A stretch of DNA of 64,000 bases from Corythucha ciliata (taxonomy: Eukaryota > Arthropoda > Insecta > Hemiptera > Tingidae). A model generated the notes under the pieces. It had not been told where the DNA came from. It ran no database searches and worked only from the letters and a program-made list of their open reading frames with translations. Each line of letters opens with the position of its first letter. The stretch's first letter is position 1. This document shows positions 11,370-23,059 of this stretch, in pieces. The DNA lies in the NCBI GenBank assembly GCA_038030265.1, contig CM075941.1:13454001-13518000 (forward strand), written 5' to 3'. The translations under genes and the position numbers were made by a program.

Positions 11370-12606
11370 CTAAGTCGCACGGAGATTGATTGTCCTTGAT
11401 GGCTCGCGTGTATGAGGCCTTTGAAAATAAGGAATATGCAATGGCTACGTTTTGCGATCTCTCTCGAGCCTTCGATTGTGCCTCGCATGAGAAACTTGTG
11501 AAGAAGCTGGCTGCCTATGGACTCGACGGCCTCGCATTGGCGATGTTCGGGGATTATTTGACGGGCCGGACGCGGAAGGTGTGTTTCGGGCATGAAATAT
11601 CAGGGTCGCGAGGTGTTCGTCATGGAGTTCCTCAGGGGTCCATCCTTGGACCACTTCTGTTCCTTGTTCTGATCAATGATCTACCATCCTGGATTACCTC
11701 TAAGATCATACTTTTCGCTGATGATAATACGATTACCATCAGTGACGGTGATCTAGAGACACTTGTAATGGGAATGAGCTCCGAGCTTAAGTTGACTGGG
11801 TCATGGCTGCTATGAAACGATTTATGGCTTAATTCGAATAAAACCAAGCAGCTAATATTTTGCCTTCGAGAATTAACGCCTGCGGAACACGTTAAGTTTC
11901 TCGGAGTGTGGATCGATTCGAAATTGAACTGGTCTGTCCACATTGATCACTTGTCGAGGAGTCTGAGTCGAACGCTGTTTGCAGTGAGAAGACTAAGGCA
12001 TTGGGTTCCTTTATAGGGCCTATTTACGGCCTACTTTGGAGTCTTTCACTGTCACTTGAGCTACGGCATTGTCGTTTGGGGCGGGTTTTCAATGGCAAAT
12101 AAGATATTTGTCCTCCAAAAAAAGACAGTTATAGCAATGGCTAACGCGGAATGGAATCGTCGGCGCATTGTAGGGGGCTTTTCAGGAGTCTTCTAATTCT
12201 GACCCTACCGTCCATTTACGTCTTGGAGTGCCTTTGCTACGCTCGATCTGGCTTTGAAGGACATGCTACTGCGGGGGAAGCGACGGGATTGCATCAGCGT
12301 GACGCAGAGGACATCAGGCCTCCTTATTATAGGCTGACTAAGACCAAGTCAAGATTTAGGGGCGCTCATTCTAGCTTTTTAATAAATTGCCACCACGCGT
12401 GCGCAAGTTGGATGCGAGGAGCTTCACTAGGAATAACTATACGCAGGGTGCTACTTCGTAGTGCCATCTACGATCCTTCTGAGTTCTGCTGGGAGGAGCG
12501 CGGAGGCCCGCAGCTTATTTTTATACAATATAACTTATTGTTATTTCAGTGACGACTAATGTACCTCTGTTGTACCTACTGGAAATACATTTATTATATT
12601 ATTATT
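11370..12606 (+). pseudogene. Non-LTR retrotransposon, 5'-truncated and broken
   Basis: A reverse-transcriptase segment is readable at 11390-11815, with a conserved DLSRAFDCASHEKL palm stretch, GVPQGSILGPLLF and the catalytic FADD. Stops and frameshifts follow. The 3' part of the same protein continues in other frames to about 12550, including ILTLPSIYVLECL, a typical tail feature of jockey/CR1-type elements. The element ends in an ATT simple repeat at about 12585-12606, an expected LINE tail. The 5' half is missing, so it is a dead copy. Clade assignment is tentative because only part of the polymerase remains. Confidence 0.85.
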
Positions 12607-12717
12607 ATTGTCGGCATCCACAGGTCACATTAATTGACCTACCCACTAGTTCCACCCAGGGACAAGAAGACACAAACCGGGTTTTGGCTAAGCTTGGAGC
12701 TTTAGTTTGTGGAACTT

Positions 12718-13237
12718 GCATGAATCTCAGATTGGAAGAAAAGCATAGGTGATCTGACCCGTGAACTGAAGGATAACAACGGAAGTTGCAACCCGATTGG
12801 TGCGTTTTAAGATTTTTAAAAAAAGTTCAAAGTTCTTCAGGAGGGGATGCATCGTACGAGGGGAAATGACGTATATTTTGAGGAGGGGGTGCCGTCCCGG
12901 CCAAGCCGAGTCCGGCGACGCCAAGGCCACCAATTGGGCCCCTACCTAGCTAAATCCTTACTTGTGAAGCATTTGAGGGAACTCTCAAATTGTTTGTTTA
13001 CAAATAACATGAAAAACTTCCCTCCAGTAAACACGTCTAATCCCCTCTTCCCCACATCATCCATTTTAATAAATAAGTTTTGACGTAATCGAACCCCCAC
13101 TCAAAATTTTTAAAAATTCGCTAAAAAAGCATCCTTGATTGATTTCAAAGTTTAATGTGAGCAATAGGCTTGTGGAAGAGCCCTCTTTAAGAAACCCCAA
13201 CTTTTGAAAAATGTGCCAGTTCCCCATTATTCCCTCT
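12718..13237 (+). repeat. Segmental duplicate, copy B (MITE empty site)
   Basis: It is homologous to 2836-3408. At about 13035 it reads GTCTAATCCCCTC where copy A has GTCTAA, then the MITE, then TAACCCTC, so it preserves the uninserted target. It also has about 110 bp near 12840-12955 with no counterpart in copy A. Confidence 0.8.
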
Positions 13238-14460
13238 AAGGCCCTCCTGTACGGAGGTCCTGGTCCTAACAAATAGGTTATCCAAACTACGCTCGGACAA
13301 ATCGGTGGCCCACCAATTAAATGGTGATGGGGGGGAGGGTCGAAGGCACTTCCTTCTTAAATTATTGATAAATTGCTTGGAACATATTTTCGTCCGAAAT
13401 AAATTGATCCCATCCCAACTCACGAACCAACGCTAAGACTAGCGAGCGACTGAATCAGCGCTTTCCTAATCGGACAAATTGGTGGGTTGGTCAGCGCACC
13501 GGATAGTTAATTGGGCATTCCTTTATTCACGAGTGGACTGTATCAAAATGCACCCGCAGAAGTGGATGGGGGGGGGGGGCTTTTTAAAGATTTCATTGGG
13601 GATCCTCGCTCGAGTTTTCGCCCATAATTCAAAGTCTTTGGATTTGTAGAACAGGAAGCCAGATTCCGGCTCAACAACGCACCAAATTCAGACTTTAACA
13701 AACCATGAGCTTTAAAAAAAACGCATCACTATACGCCCTGGAACTTTTAATTCGGACGATGAATTTGGGAGCCAATTGACTGGAATGTTCAGTCCCAGAA
13801 GCTGACGACTATCCACCACGTACACTTGAACAGGAAGCTGGTTTCACCAGACGTGGCGGAAATGTCTTCATACACGTCGATTTTCCCAGGAAACCAAACG
13901 ATATAGAAGCGGCTTGACCCCATTGTATCCAGCCAATGAGAATTTTTCAGCTGAAAACTACCGATTTAAAGGCCCTTTCTAGCAACAGCCGGACTCGAAG
14001 CAAGGAAATCACACTATCCCTGAACGCCCATGAACCCCTTCCTATTGTTCAACAAAGACCTCGGTGAATTCACCTCTTCCTATTGTCACTTTTAAACGCG
14101 TTGGCGGCTTATTGAGCGACCTTTTGACCAGATATTTTTGAAGTACCACAACGAGCGACCGTATCGTCCGGGTTTTCGTCTCATTGTGAACCCAAATGGA
14201 GAATAATATCCTAATAACGACCTCGCAGACATGTAGTCAGTATATGTTGAAAGGGATGGAAGGGGCTAAAATACACGTCTTTTGAGCGACAAATCGGGAG
14301 GGGAACCAAAAAAAAACTTCAAAGCCGTTTAGGGCGAGAACCACCAATTTTCAATCCGAACAACCTGGCTCTTATCAGTTCGACAAGTTTGAGACACTTT
14401 GTTCTCGAGCTCGCACTAATTTTTACGGGCAGAACATTTATCGTTTGACACATTCACAAG
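13238..14460. other. Gene-free stretch, nothing recognised
   Basis: No conserved protein or repeat array is clear. A G-run of about ten bases lies near 13569. Confidence 0.45.
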
Positions 14461-14461
14461 C

Positions 14462-14604
14462 TAAATCATGCATAAGTCTGTAGGATCCTACATCGTCTGT
14501 CTTCCCTCGTTGAGGTTCGCCAAAACGGGCCGGTTTTTGACGAACCTCAACGAGGGAAGACAGACGATGTAGGCTCCTACGGCTACAGACTTATGCATGA
14601 TTTA
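14462..14604. repeat. Near-perfect long hairpin
   Basis: The arms at 14462-14519 and 14541-14604 are almost exact reverse complements, sharing CATCGTCTGTCTTCCCTCG, with a spacer of about 21 bases. Transcription would give a stem of about 60 bp. It may be a small foldback element or a small-RNA precursor; the sequence alone does not decide. Confidence 0.8.
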
Positions 14605-16260
14605 ACCACTAACCCTCGTAGTTTAAGCGACTCTACTAAAAACTCAAGCATTCACAAGCCATCGCGACAGAGCATGGGGTGAGAGGACATTCCTAAGCCA
14701 CAGGTTTTAGCTCGTTGGTGCCAAATGGTTCGAAAATAACATCATGAATCTTCCTGTGGCTCTCGGACAACCGGCAGGAAATCTGCTACGCCCTACGGCT
14801 ATGGAACCGCAAGAGCCTGACAAGACAACACAAGACGGTTCATCGCTAACTGCGTAACAGGCGGCCTGGAGGCGTTTTGGACATTCAAATCTTAATGAGG
14901 GTAACGTGAAAACAATGATAGAGAAACATATCCGTTGTGGCACACAGACGCGTAAGGACAGGTTCCCTCAGACTGGAATGCACCACATAATGTTGAAATA
15001 AGAGAAATGTTACTCACGCTCGGAGATGATAAAGGCCTAAGAATAAAACTATAGAAACAAACTTAAAATTGAACACTTTTGTCTACTCACCCACTTGCAA
15101 ATCAGAGGCATGCTACGGGGTACACACGGGGTTTTCAGCTTAATTTGCTGGGAAGGCTGGCTGATGCGGCAAACAGGGAACCAAGTAGAGAACGAATCAA
15201 CTTTTAGAGGCAGCGGCGGCTGCGTTCCGGGCGTAGACGAGGGCCAACACTCTCGACGAAGACAAGCGATATTTTTCGAGGGCTGAACTCCGGCAGAATT
15301 TTTACTCAAACTTGGCACAAACCCCAAGGGAAGAGCGAGAAAGTATCGGGTCAGGTCAACAAAATGGCTTCTTCGGGGGGCTCCCGAGTCGATGACATCT
15401 TACAAGTCGGACAGGTGCTGCTCCCAGGAGGCTAAAACCGTCAACTCTCTCATAGGTAAGGGGACAATATTTTTTGACGTCTCTAGTGCAAATTAACGAG
15501 GCAAAGATAGTCTTTCGCCCCCAAAACGCTATAAAACTCACATAATCTCTCACTAAAACTAATTTCAACAATTTTCTCGGGCTTAAATAAAAAGAGCGAG
15601 CAACAAGTTTGAACGGGATGAACAGTTGGTCGGAAATCGCTCGAACTGACAGCTCGCTCGAAAAGACAGTTAACATAACGGTTTTGAAGTATGTATCGTT
15701 ATCTTACGCCGGATAGCAGGACTATTTTCATTAAAATAGTTAAAAGTTGATTTTATAATTAATTTTTAATGTGAAAAAAGAAGTATATTCACGCTTGATG
15801 GCATCAGTGAAATCGCACATATGGAAGAGAGTGAGTATGGCTGTTAAGAATCCTAGCAAGGCACTGGTCAATAGGTAAAATAGCCAAAAATAGATGTTTA
15901 CTGTGCAATTTTTGGTCCTTTCCCAAATTAGTTGTCCAAAATCCCTCTCAGCAGTTCAATTTGGGATATCTCGAGAGTCCCACTCCTAAAATCAGTGTCA
16001 AAACTTGGACGTCAGTGGTGGTGAAGGGCGTAAAACAAACCTAAATCTGACATAGTCGCATAGAACCGAGTGAAGTAGAGGAACTTGGGCGTTTTGCTGC
16101 CCTGTGTATCAATTGGGGCAGAAACTTGTGTCCTGGCAGGGTTTTTTTTCGTCTAATGAACTGTATTCGACCCCCTCCCATAAAAAAAACCTAGTAAGTC
16201 TCAGGAACACCCAGGAATCGCACAAGTCGGACTGTTTTACCCTGAGGCACTGGAATTTTA
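14605..16260. other. Gene-free stretch, nothing recognised
   Basis: Short open frames on both strands at 14707-15676 have no recognisable domain and lack paired splice sites. No repeat array is obvious. Confidence 0.45.
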
Positions 16261-16276
16261 GTTTAGAATTCGTTGC

Positions 16277-16481
16277 TACGTCCAATCAGCTTGTTTTATG
16301 TGCCCAAAAACTGGTCATTTTGCCACTTATTCCACGCCTGAGGAAGCGGTAGCCCTGGATCGAAAAGCCATCCAGAGTGCACAGGCTGGAATGTCTGCCA
16401 CTATGCCGTTGTTCTTAGGTCCTTCCATCGACATCATCAAGGGGGCGATGGGGACCCAAAGGCATTACTCGTGGATCAGGT
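16277..16481 (+). CDS. Orphan exon candidate, unknown protein
   Basis: An open frame translated as STPEEAVALDRKAIQSAQAG and onwards has protein-like composition and ends at a consensus donor (CAG|GTAAAT at about 16481). The upstream part reads CFMCPKTGHFATYS, which resembles a zinc knuckle with the last Cys replaced, so a retroelement gag remnant is one alternative. No partner exon was found on either side, and F2 repeats begin right after the donor. I do not recognise the family. The left edge is approximate. Confidence 0.3.
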
Positions 16482-16489
16482 AAATATCC

Positions 16490-17010
16490 CCGAAAATTGG
16501 GTTTTAAAGGACCCAAGTTCCCGAAATTGGGGTTATAGGGGCCCGGTCCACAAAATTGGGGTTTGAATGCGCGAAAGTCCACAAAAATGGTTTATGAAAG
16601 AGAATAACTCACAAAAATTGGGTTTTGAAAGTGTAGAAATCACGAAATTCAGTTTTTAAAAGCGTGAAAATACACGAAATTGGGGTAGGAAATTACCGAA
16701 ATCCATGAAATTTGGTATTCAAGGTGCCAAATATGAAACATTCGGTTTCGGAAGAGCGAAAATGGGGTTTGAAAAAGCCGAAACCACAAAATTTGTTTTG
16801 TTTTTTTTTTTCAAGTTATTTTGTCGAACTAATCGAACCTGTGAAACTGACTTTATAAAGAGCTAACCGAAATTCTGTTTTATAATAGCCGAGTCCACAA
16901 AATTGGATTTTGAATGAGGCGAATCCGCAAAATTTTGTTTTCAAAGAACAAAAATCGGCGAAATAAGGTTCTCACGAGTAAAATGGTGAAATTTGGTTTT
17001 GTGAACTAGG
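16490..17010 (-). repeat. F2 degenerate ~32-bp repeats
   Basis: Units carry the core CCGAAATTGGGGTT / CCACAAAATTGGGTTTTGAA at about 30-33 bp. This is the reverse orientation of the array at 25940-26750, where the core reads AAAACCCAAATTT...GGCTCTTTC. Non-coding. Confidence 0.65.
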
Positions 17011-17689
17011 TACCAAACTCGCCTGACTTTCCAAATTGTCAGGTTTGACGATCGAATGTTCTATAGTTTGTGAGGTGAATGCCAGAGGCTAAGACACTCA
17101 GCTTGAACGTGAACGATGTTAGGACTAGACGTTACAACTTTAGACCGAAAAGTAGGACAAAAAACCAATTTTGATCTCTCCCCGGACACCTTAAAAATGA
17201 TTCTGGACGTCCCCGGACGCTCTAAAAAGTAGGACATGTCCGGGGAAAGTAGGACGTCTGGTCACCCTATGTGTAGTCCTCAATTTTGGATTTGTCTGGC
17301 CGAGACCCCCCCCCTTAACCCCTTGCGATTGTTTTTTTGTTGTAAAAGCCAAAAAATGACAAGTATGGAGGTTAAACTTTGGGGCTAAATCAGAAAGTTA
17401 CTGGGTCAGGAATGTGGTTGCCAACCCCCACTCCTTCCTTTTTAGAGTCCCGATTTGGCTAATTTTGTCCTGCTGGAAAGGTCATCCCGGGACGCTATTT
17501 GTCCCGGATTCTACTCTACATTTCTATCAAATTGACATTGGACACATAAAAATTTTATTCTTGGAATGAATATGTGCGGGAACGTAGCCTGATCTATGAA
17601 GTGAAAATAATTATAAAAATCGTCGTCGTTTTATCACCCGATTTTTTTTTTCACCTTACAGCTACTTTTTTAAACTGTACGTATTGTTG

Positions 17690-18300
17690 TTTTTTTTGTT
17701 TCACTTTTTCTGGAGTCAGGGCTTTTTCGCGGTTAATGCTTTTTGTGGGCAGAGCTTTTTGGGATCAAAGCTTTTCTGGTTGGTGCATTTTTGGTTAGCT
17801 AGGTTTTTGTGGATAGAGCGTTTTGTTATTGATTGCACATTGTGCGCAGTTCGGCTGGATTGTTGCTTTCTGTGGTTCATTTATTTTGTGGTTAGAGCAT
17901 TTTGTAGTTGGATCATTTTGGGGTTTAGAGCATTTTGTGGTTAGAACTTTTTGTTGTTCGAGCTTCTTAGGGTTGCAGCTTTCGGTATTTTGGTCTTTTA
18001 GGGGTTCAAGTTTTTGTGGTTCAATATTTGTTTGGGGCTAGACCTTTTTGTGGTTAAGGCTTCTTGTGGTTCGAGTTTTTGGTTGCAGCACTTTGAGGCC
18101 AGTACACTTTGTCCCCATGCGGTTACGGCTTTATCTTGTTCGTGATGCTTGAGCTTTTTGTGGTTAAGAGTGGTCAGAGCTTTTGTGGTTAGATCTTTTT
18201 GGGGTTGTATCTATCTGTGGTTCGAGCTTTCAGGGGTTCAGGGTTTTTTTGTGCTTCAATGTTTTTGTGGTTAGAGCTCCTTGAGGTTAGAGTCGTTCGA
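17690..18300 (+). repeat. F4 degenerate repeats (GAGCTTTTTGTGGTT type)
   Basis: Dozens of diverged units contain AGAGCTTTTTGTGGTTAG or TTCGAGCTTT at about 20-23-bp spacing. The open frames here are hydrophobic by-products of the T/G-rich repeat. The DNA from 17010 to 17690 shows no gene. Confidence 0.7.
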
Positions 18301-18589
18301 GCTCAAGGATATCCTTAGCGAGTGCCCTGTTTGACGAAACCTCAAGTCAAGTGTTCCGGGAGATTTTGGACTTGGAAACTTTTGTCTAGATTATGTCAGA
18401 TTTCGAGTTGGCAAGCCTTTCCGCTTTTTATTTTTCCTCTGGGACCCTACCAAGGGTTACCATGTCCTCGTTTCTAGACATTTGTACTCGTAAGTGTCCT
18501 CCATTTTCAATTTGCAATATTTTTACTCCCCCTGCGATTGAGAAAAATACAACAAAAAACAAAATTAAAAATTTTACAAATTAAGAAAT

Positions 18590-19045
18590 TGTAAGAGTTG
18601 GGGTTTTGAAGTTGCCGAAGTAGGGAAAGTTGAAGTTTGACAGTTCCAAACCTCACAAAGTTGGTCTTTTCGACCAGTCAAATCTTTTTTAGGAGCGCCG
18701 AACGTACGAAATTGGTTTTGTCTTGAACTTGTCAGATCCACAAAATTGTGGTTTGAAACGGCCAAACCGCCAAAATCGCTTTTTTTCAAGGAGTCCAAAG
18801 GTGAAATCGGTTCTCGAATTAGCCAAAAAAGTAAAATTTGGCAATGTAGGTACTGATCCGCGAAATTTGAACTTTGAAAAATCCCAACCCGCAGAATTTC
18901 TTATATGAAGGCCACAGACGCGTGAAATTGATTTTTGAACGGGTCAACCCCGCAAAGTTGCCTTTTTTTGAGGAGTCAATCCTACGAAACTGGATTTTTT
19001 AAATGTACAAAATCTACAAAATTGAGTTCGTTTGACCCGTCTCTC
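18590..19045 (-). repeat. F2 degenerate ~32-bp repeats
   Basis: Units repeat CGCAAAGTTG, CACAAAATTGTGGTTTGAA and CGCGAAATTTGAACTTTGAA. It is the same family and orientation as 16490-17010. Confidence 0.6.
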
Positions 19046-19239
19046 TCCCAAAATTGACTGTCACGTGCCCAAAAAGTGTCAGCTTCGATCTGGAGTTAAT
19101 TTTTCGGTAGAGTTCATTAAATGTGACAGCGGCGTAACAAGGTGAGCGAGCACCCGGTTCACGAGCTTACAACTCCCTATCAAGTTCAGACCCCACCGTA
19201 AAATTACTGCTTTCTGACCTAAAAATCTGTGGAATGACC

Positions 19240-20270
19240 AGTGGCGGGTCTAGTTATCGGTGGAATTGCTATTTTCCGGTATATTTTTGAAAATTTTCAG
19301 TTTCTGACGTTCATTTCCGCGAAATTTCGAGTTTCGGGAACCATTCATGTGACCACGATAGTGCTCAAAGTCTTCTGGCGAACAGCCACATAATTGTAAC
19401 ATTTTGAAGGTAAATATCTGCCCAGTTGGTCTTTTCCAGACTGAATATTCACGATTTTGCAAGTTTTACGTCTTAATTTCAGTTTCCGTCCTAGTTTTTA
19501 GGGCGTTTTGGGCGAGGACTCTGGCCAAACCGGTCCCGACTGCGCCCTTAACTTTGAATTTGAATTTATTTGCTGCTATAAAATTGAATGAGAGTGCATG
19601 ATCTGGTACAGTTGAGCGATTGAAAGTACTAATTTCAGTGAATTTACAAGTTGCCACGCTGAATACGCGCAAAATTGACAGTTTCGGGACATGATTCTTC
19701 CGAAAATGCAAGTTACAGGTTGCTCAATTTTTTACAAATTGCAAGTTTCGGTGCTAAATATCCGTGAAATCGCCATTTCACTTCCATGTTCCCGTAGAAA
19801 AAAAAGTTTGGTAATGCAAAAAAAAAAAAATTGTTTTGAGCTCGGACCCCGGGCTAGCGAGCCACGACCAACCGCATCGCAGGCTGACGAGGCCCATACG
19901 GCGACGTACCCCCAACAAAATTGGAACCCATTGGAAGCTTATAAATTAGATGTTTCCAAGCACAATTTTCGCGAAATTGCAAGTTACAGGGCCCAATTTT
20001 TTAGGTCGGCTAGCCGGCCACGACTGCGCGTGAGTTCTTACATTCTGGTCCTAATTCGAGCACAATTTAAAGTTTCCTGGGTGAAAGAAATCGATAGTTT
20101 CGGGGTTTTAATTTTGGCAAAATTGCGAGGTTTGCGGTTTTTAAGGGGGTTAACAGCGGCGGAAATTGGCGGCCGACAAAACGCGGCAATGCGACTTTGG
20201 AGTCTTAATTCCTGTGAAATTGCATGCTTCTGGTCTTAATTTACGTGAAAACGTAATTTTTTTGGACTTA
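19240..20270 (+). repeat. F3 degenerate ~30-bp repeats, long block
   Basis: Diverged units carry GCGAAATTTCGAGTTTCGGG, GAAATTGCAAGTTACAGG and AAATTGCAAGTTTCGG, interrupted around 19500-19640 and 19800-19930. The open frame at 19691-20239 is produced by the repeat. The block runs up to the first recognisable RARS2 exon. Confidence 0.6.
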
Positions 20271-20285
20271 TCCCTTCCTCCTCAG

Positions 20286-23010
20286 CAGCACATCAGGAAG
20301 AAACTGCCTGTTCATTCAGAAGACGGTCACAGAGAATGGAAGTTAAAGAACGTTCTAAAAGCTATCCCTTCTATGGTGAAAAAAAAGTAATTCAATCCCA
20401 TGCACAGGACCTCCTCGGGGGTGGCTTGTCTCAAGTAACCGTCAATTTAGCGCACCAAAACTTTCGGTTCAGTCACGTCGCGTGTCTGCTCACTAAAGTG
20501 GTGATTTGGGGTTCGAGATCTGCCCTTGTCTGTGGGGTGAGTGGGTGGTGGGTTTCCTTCGACCCTTAGAGGGCCAAATTAGCTGTCCCTGTCCTTGAAA
20601 ACATTTCCCTGTAACTTAAAATGATTTGAAGGCACAACGACGAGCGCAGTTTCTGGGGCTTTTTGAAAGCCAACCAAAAGTTTGTCCATTAAAGACCGTA
20701 AAAGATCTGAAATCTGCGATTCTTCTTACCTTGAGAGTCGACCGATTATTGGGGCTTTTTTCCCGAAGACCGAATCGATGGTAAACAGTACTGTAAATTT
20801 CCCTCTATAAGTCACCGAAAACAACTGATTCCCACGGTCTTAAAGGGTACACATCATAAACATTCACATGTGATATAAAATGTACGCCTGAACTGCAGCA
20901 ATCTACCCCGTGATAGGAAGGGGTTGAATGGGGGCCTTAAACGTGAACCCCCTCCGCACTCTGTTCCCGCGAATTATCAGAAATCATCTCTGTCTTTACA
21001 GATTCTCGAAAAGACTGGAATAAAAGCGAAAAGTCCTTTACCTCCATTGAGCTTTCGCCTACATGAAAATGCGATACTCGTTCGAATTCGCGAAGCGTCA
21101 CTAGCCGAATTCGGCGTGTGCGCCACCGGCGAACTCGAAGAGTCACTCACCTCCGACACTGTCATACGCCATGTTCGTCGAACAAACGACGGTGGAGTCG
21201 GTTATTTAAATTTCACCGTCGAACGGAACAATTTCGTGGCGGCCACACTGGCGACGGCGGAGTCTAGTGAGCCCCTCGAGGCGCCTGCCACGACAAAGCC
21301 GGTCGTTGTTGACTTTAGGTAAGCCAGTGTAAACAGTAAATAATTGGAAGACTCAAGCGATTGTTTCTTTTTTTGCGCTCAGTTCACCCAATATCGCCAA
21401 ACCTTTTCACATGGGGCATTTTCGTTCGACAGTCGTCGGTAACTTTGTGGCCAACACGATTGAATTATCAAATCCCGTCAAAAGGATCAACTACCTGGGC
21501 GATTGGGGGACTCAAGTTGGATTCATGAAACTCGGACTTGACTTAAAAAGCGTCAGCGAGACTTCCCTGAGGGTGGACCCGTTGAAGGAGCTTCACAATG
21601 CCTATGTGGAGGCGTTCAACGATCCGAAAAACATCGATCGAGCCCGGGAGATATTCTGCGATATGGAAACAAATGACACAGGCCAAGAGTTTTGGGACAG
21701 CGTTAGAACTGTCACGGTAGAGAACTTGAAAAAAACGTACTCCCAGTTGAACGTTCACTTCGACGAGTACGCTTTTGAGTCTCAGTACAAAGCCAAAAAT
21801 ATCAAGGACGTCATAAGTGAATTAATCGATAAACACATTTCAAAATATGACGGCGAGCAGCTCGTAAGTCAAAGCCCCCCCCCCATCTTCAACAGTTCCC
21901 ACTAAATTTAAACACCACCAGGTTGTTGACGTCCGAGGCAAACAAGTTCCCCTACTTAGACAAGACGGATCGTCCCTATATTTGAGCCGCGACGTCGCCG
22001 CCGCTGTTGACCGAATAAAAAAATACGACTGCTCGAAATTAATGTACGTAGTCGACAAAAGTCAATCGGGTCATTTGGATAACTTGAAACACATTGTGGC
22101 GCGGTTAGGATTTCACGACTCCACCGTCGTCCACGTCCCATTCGGTCGTGTGACCGGCATGAGTACGCGACGGGGGACGGGAGTTTTCCTGTCCGACATC
22201 CTCGAGGAGAGTTTCAAACGAATGGCCGCTCAACAAGCTGCGGCTAAAAGTATTTATTTCACATTGTTTATTTCGACAAGTTTAAAAAAAAACGTTGTCG
22301 CTCCTTTCAGACACAAAGTCATTCGATGAAGAAACCACGAGAATTCTAGGCGTTTCATCGTTAATCATGTACGTTTTAAAAAATCGTCGAACACGAGACT
22401 TTTCTTTCGACTGGAACGAAGCTCTGAAGGTACCAATTTTCTAGCGGTTTCGCCAGTATTTTCATCATATTTTTTCAGGGTACTGGAGACTCAGGAGTGA
22501 AAGTTCAGTACACTCACTCCCGCCTCACAAGTTTGCTGGAGAGTCTTCCATTAAGGGAGAACACTGTCTGTGATGCCAGTCATTTCGACGACTCCACTCT
22601 TCCACTGGTCGTGGAAATAGCAAAGTGAGAAACTCGCGTTTTCTTTTAGTTTTTTTTTTTTCGTAAAAACAACTTTTGTCATTTCATAGGTTCAATCAAG
22701 TGATTGAAGAAACCAAAGAAAGCCTTGAGTCCTACCGAGTAGTCCAATATTTATTTAAATTATGGTAATCTTACCTTTTCTGCGATTCTAATTTGCCCGA
22801 AGTTATAATCCTCCGTTTTTTGCTGTTTGTTTGTTTTTTTTTTTTGTTTTTTTTTTCAGCAATGAAACAAGCCGCTGTTTAAAAATCTTACCAGTGAAAG
22901 GTCAGTCTGACAGTGTCGCTCAGCAGAGACTGTTGCTTTTCAACAGTGCACGTCAAATCATTAACAAGTGCACAACAATTCTTGGAATTAAAGCCCTGGA
23001 TAGAATGTAA
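20286..23010 (+). CDS. RARS2: Mitochondrial arginyl-tRNA synthetase (5' end not found)
   Basis: Charges mitochondrial tRNA-Arg in the matrix. Exons with matching phases are 20286-20375 (less certain), 21002-21318, 21383-21863, 21922-22249, 22311-22429, 22479-22624, 22690-22764 and 22860-23010. The class I HIGH-type motif is HMGH within SPNIAKPFHMGHFRST, followed by the conserved RINYLGDWGTQVG. The second signature loop reads GMSTRRGTG rather than KMSKS, as usual for this family. The C-terminal anticodon-binding part is intact through the ALDRM end and TAA stop, an ending typical of ArgRS. All introns are GT-AG and, apart from the first (~630 bp), 50-95 bp. The first coding exon with the targeting peptide was not located. 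The gene ends 49 bp from the MRPS9 stop codon, tail to tail. Confidence 0.93.
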
Positions 23011-23059
23011 AATTTAAATAGCAATTATTATTCAATTAAACTTTTAAAAAAATAAGTAA

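Noticed and set aside
10728..11373. Hydrophobic open frames upstream of the reverse transcriptase
   Set aside because: They are translations of the F4 repeat and show no feature of a first retrotransposon frame.
19691..20239. 182-residue open frame upstream of RARS2
   Set aside because: It follows the F3 repeat; residues recur with the repeat period and do not match the synthetase N-terminus.
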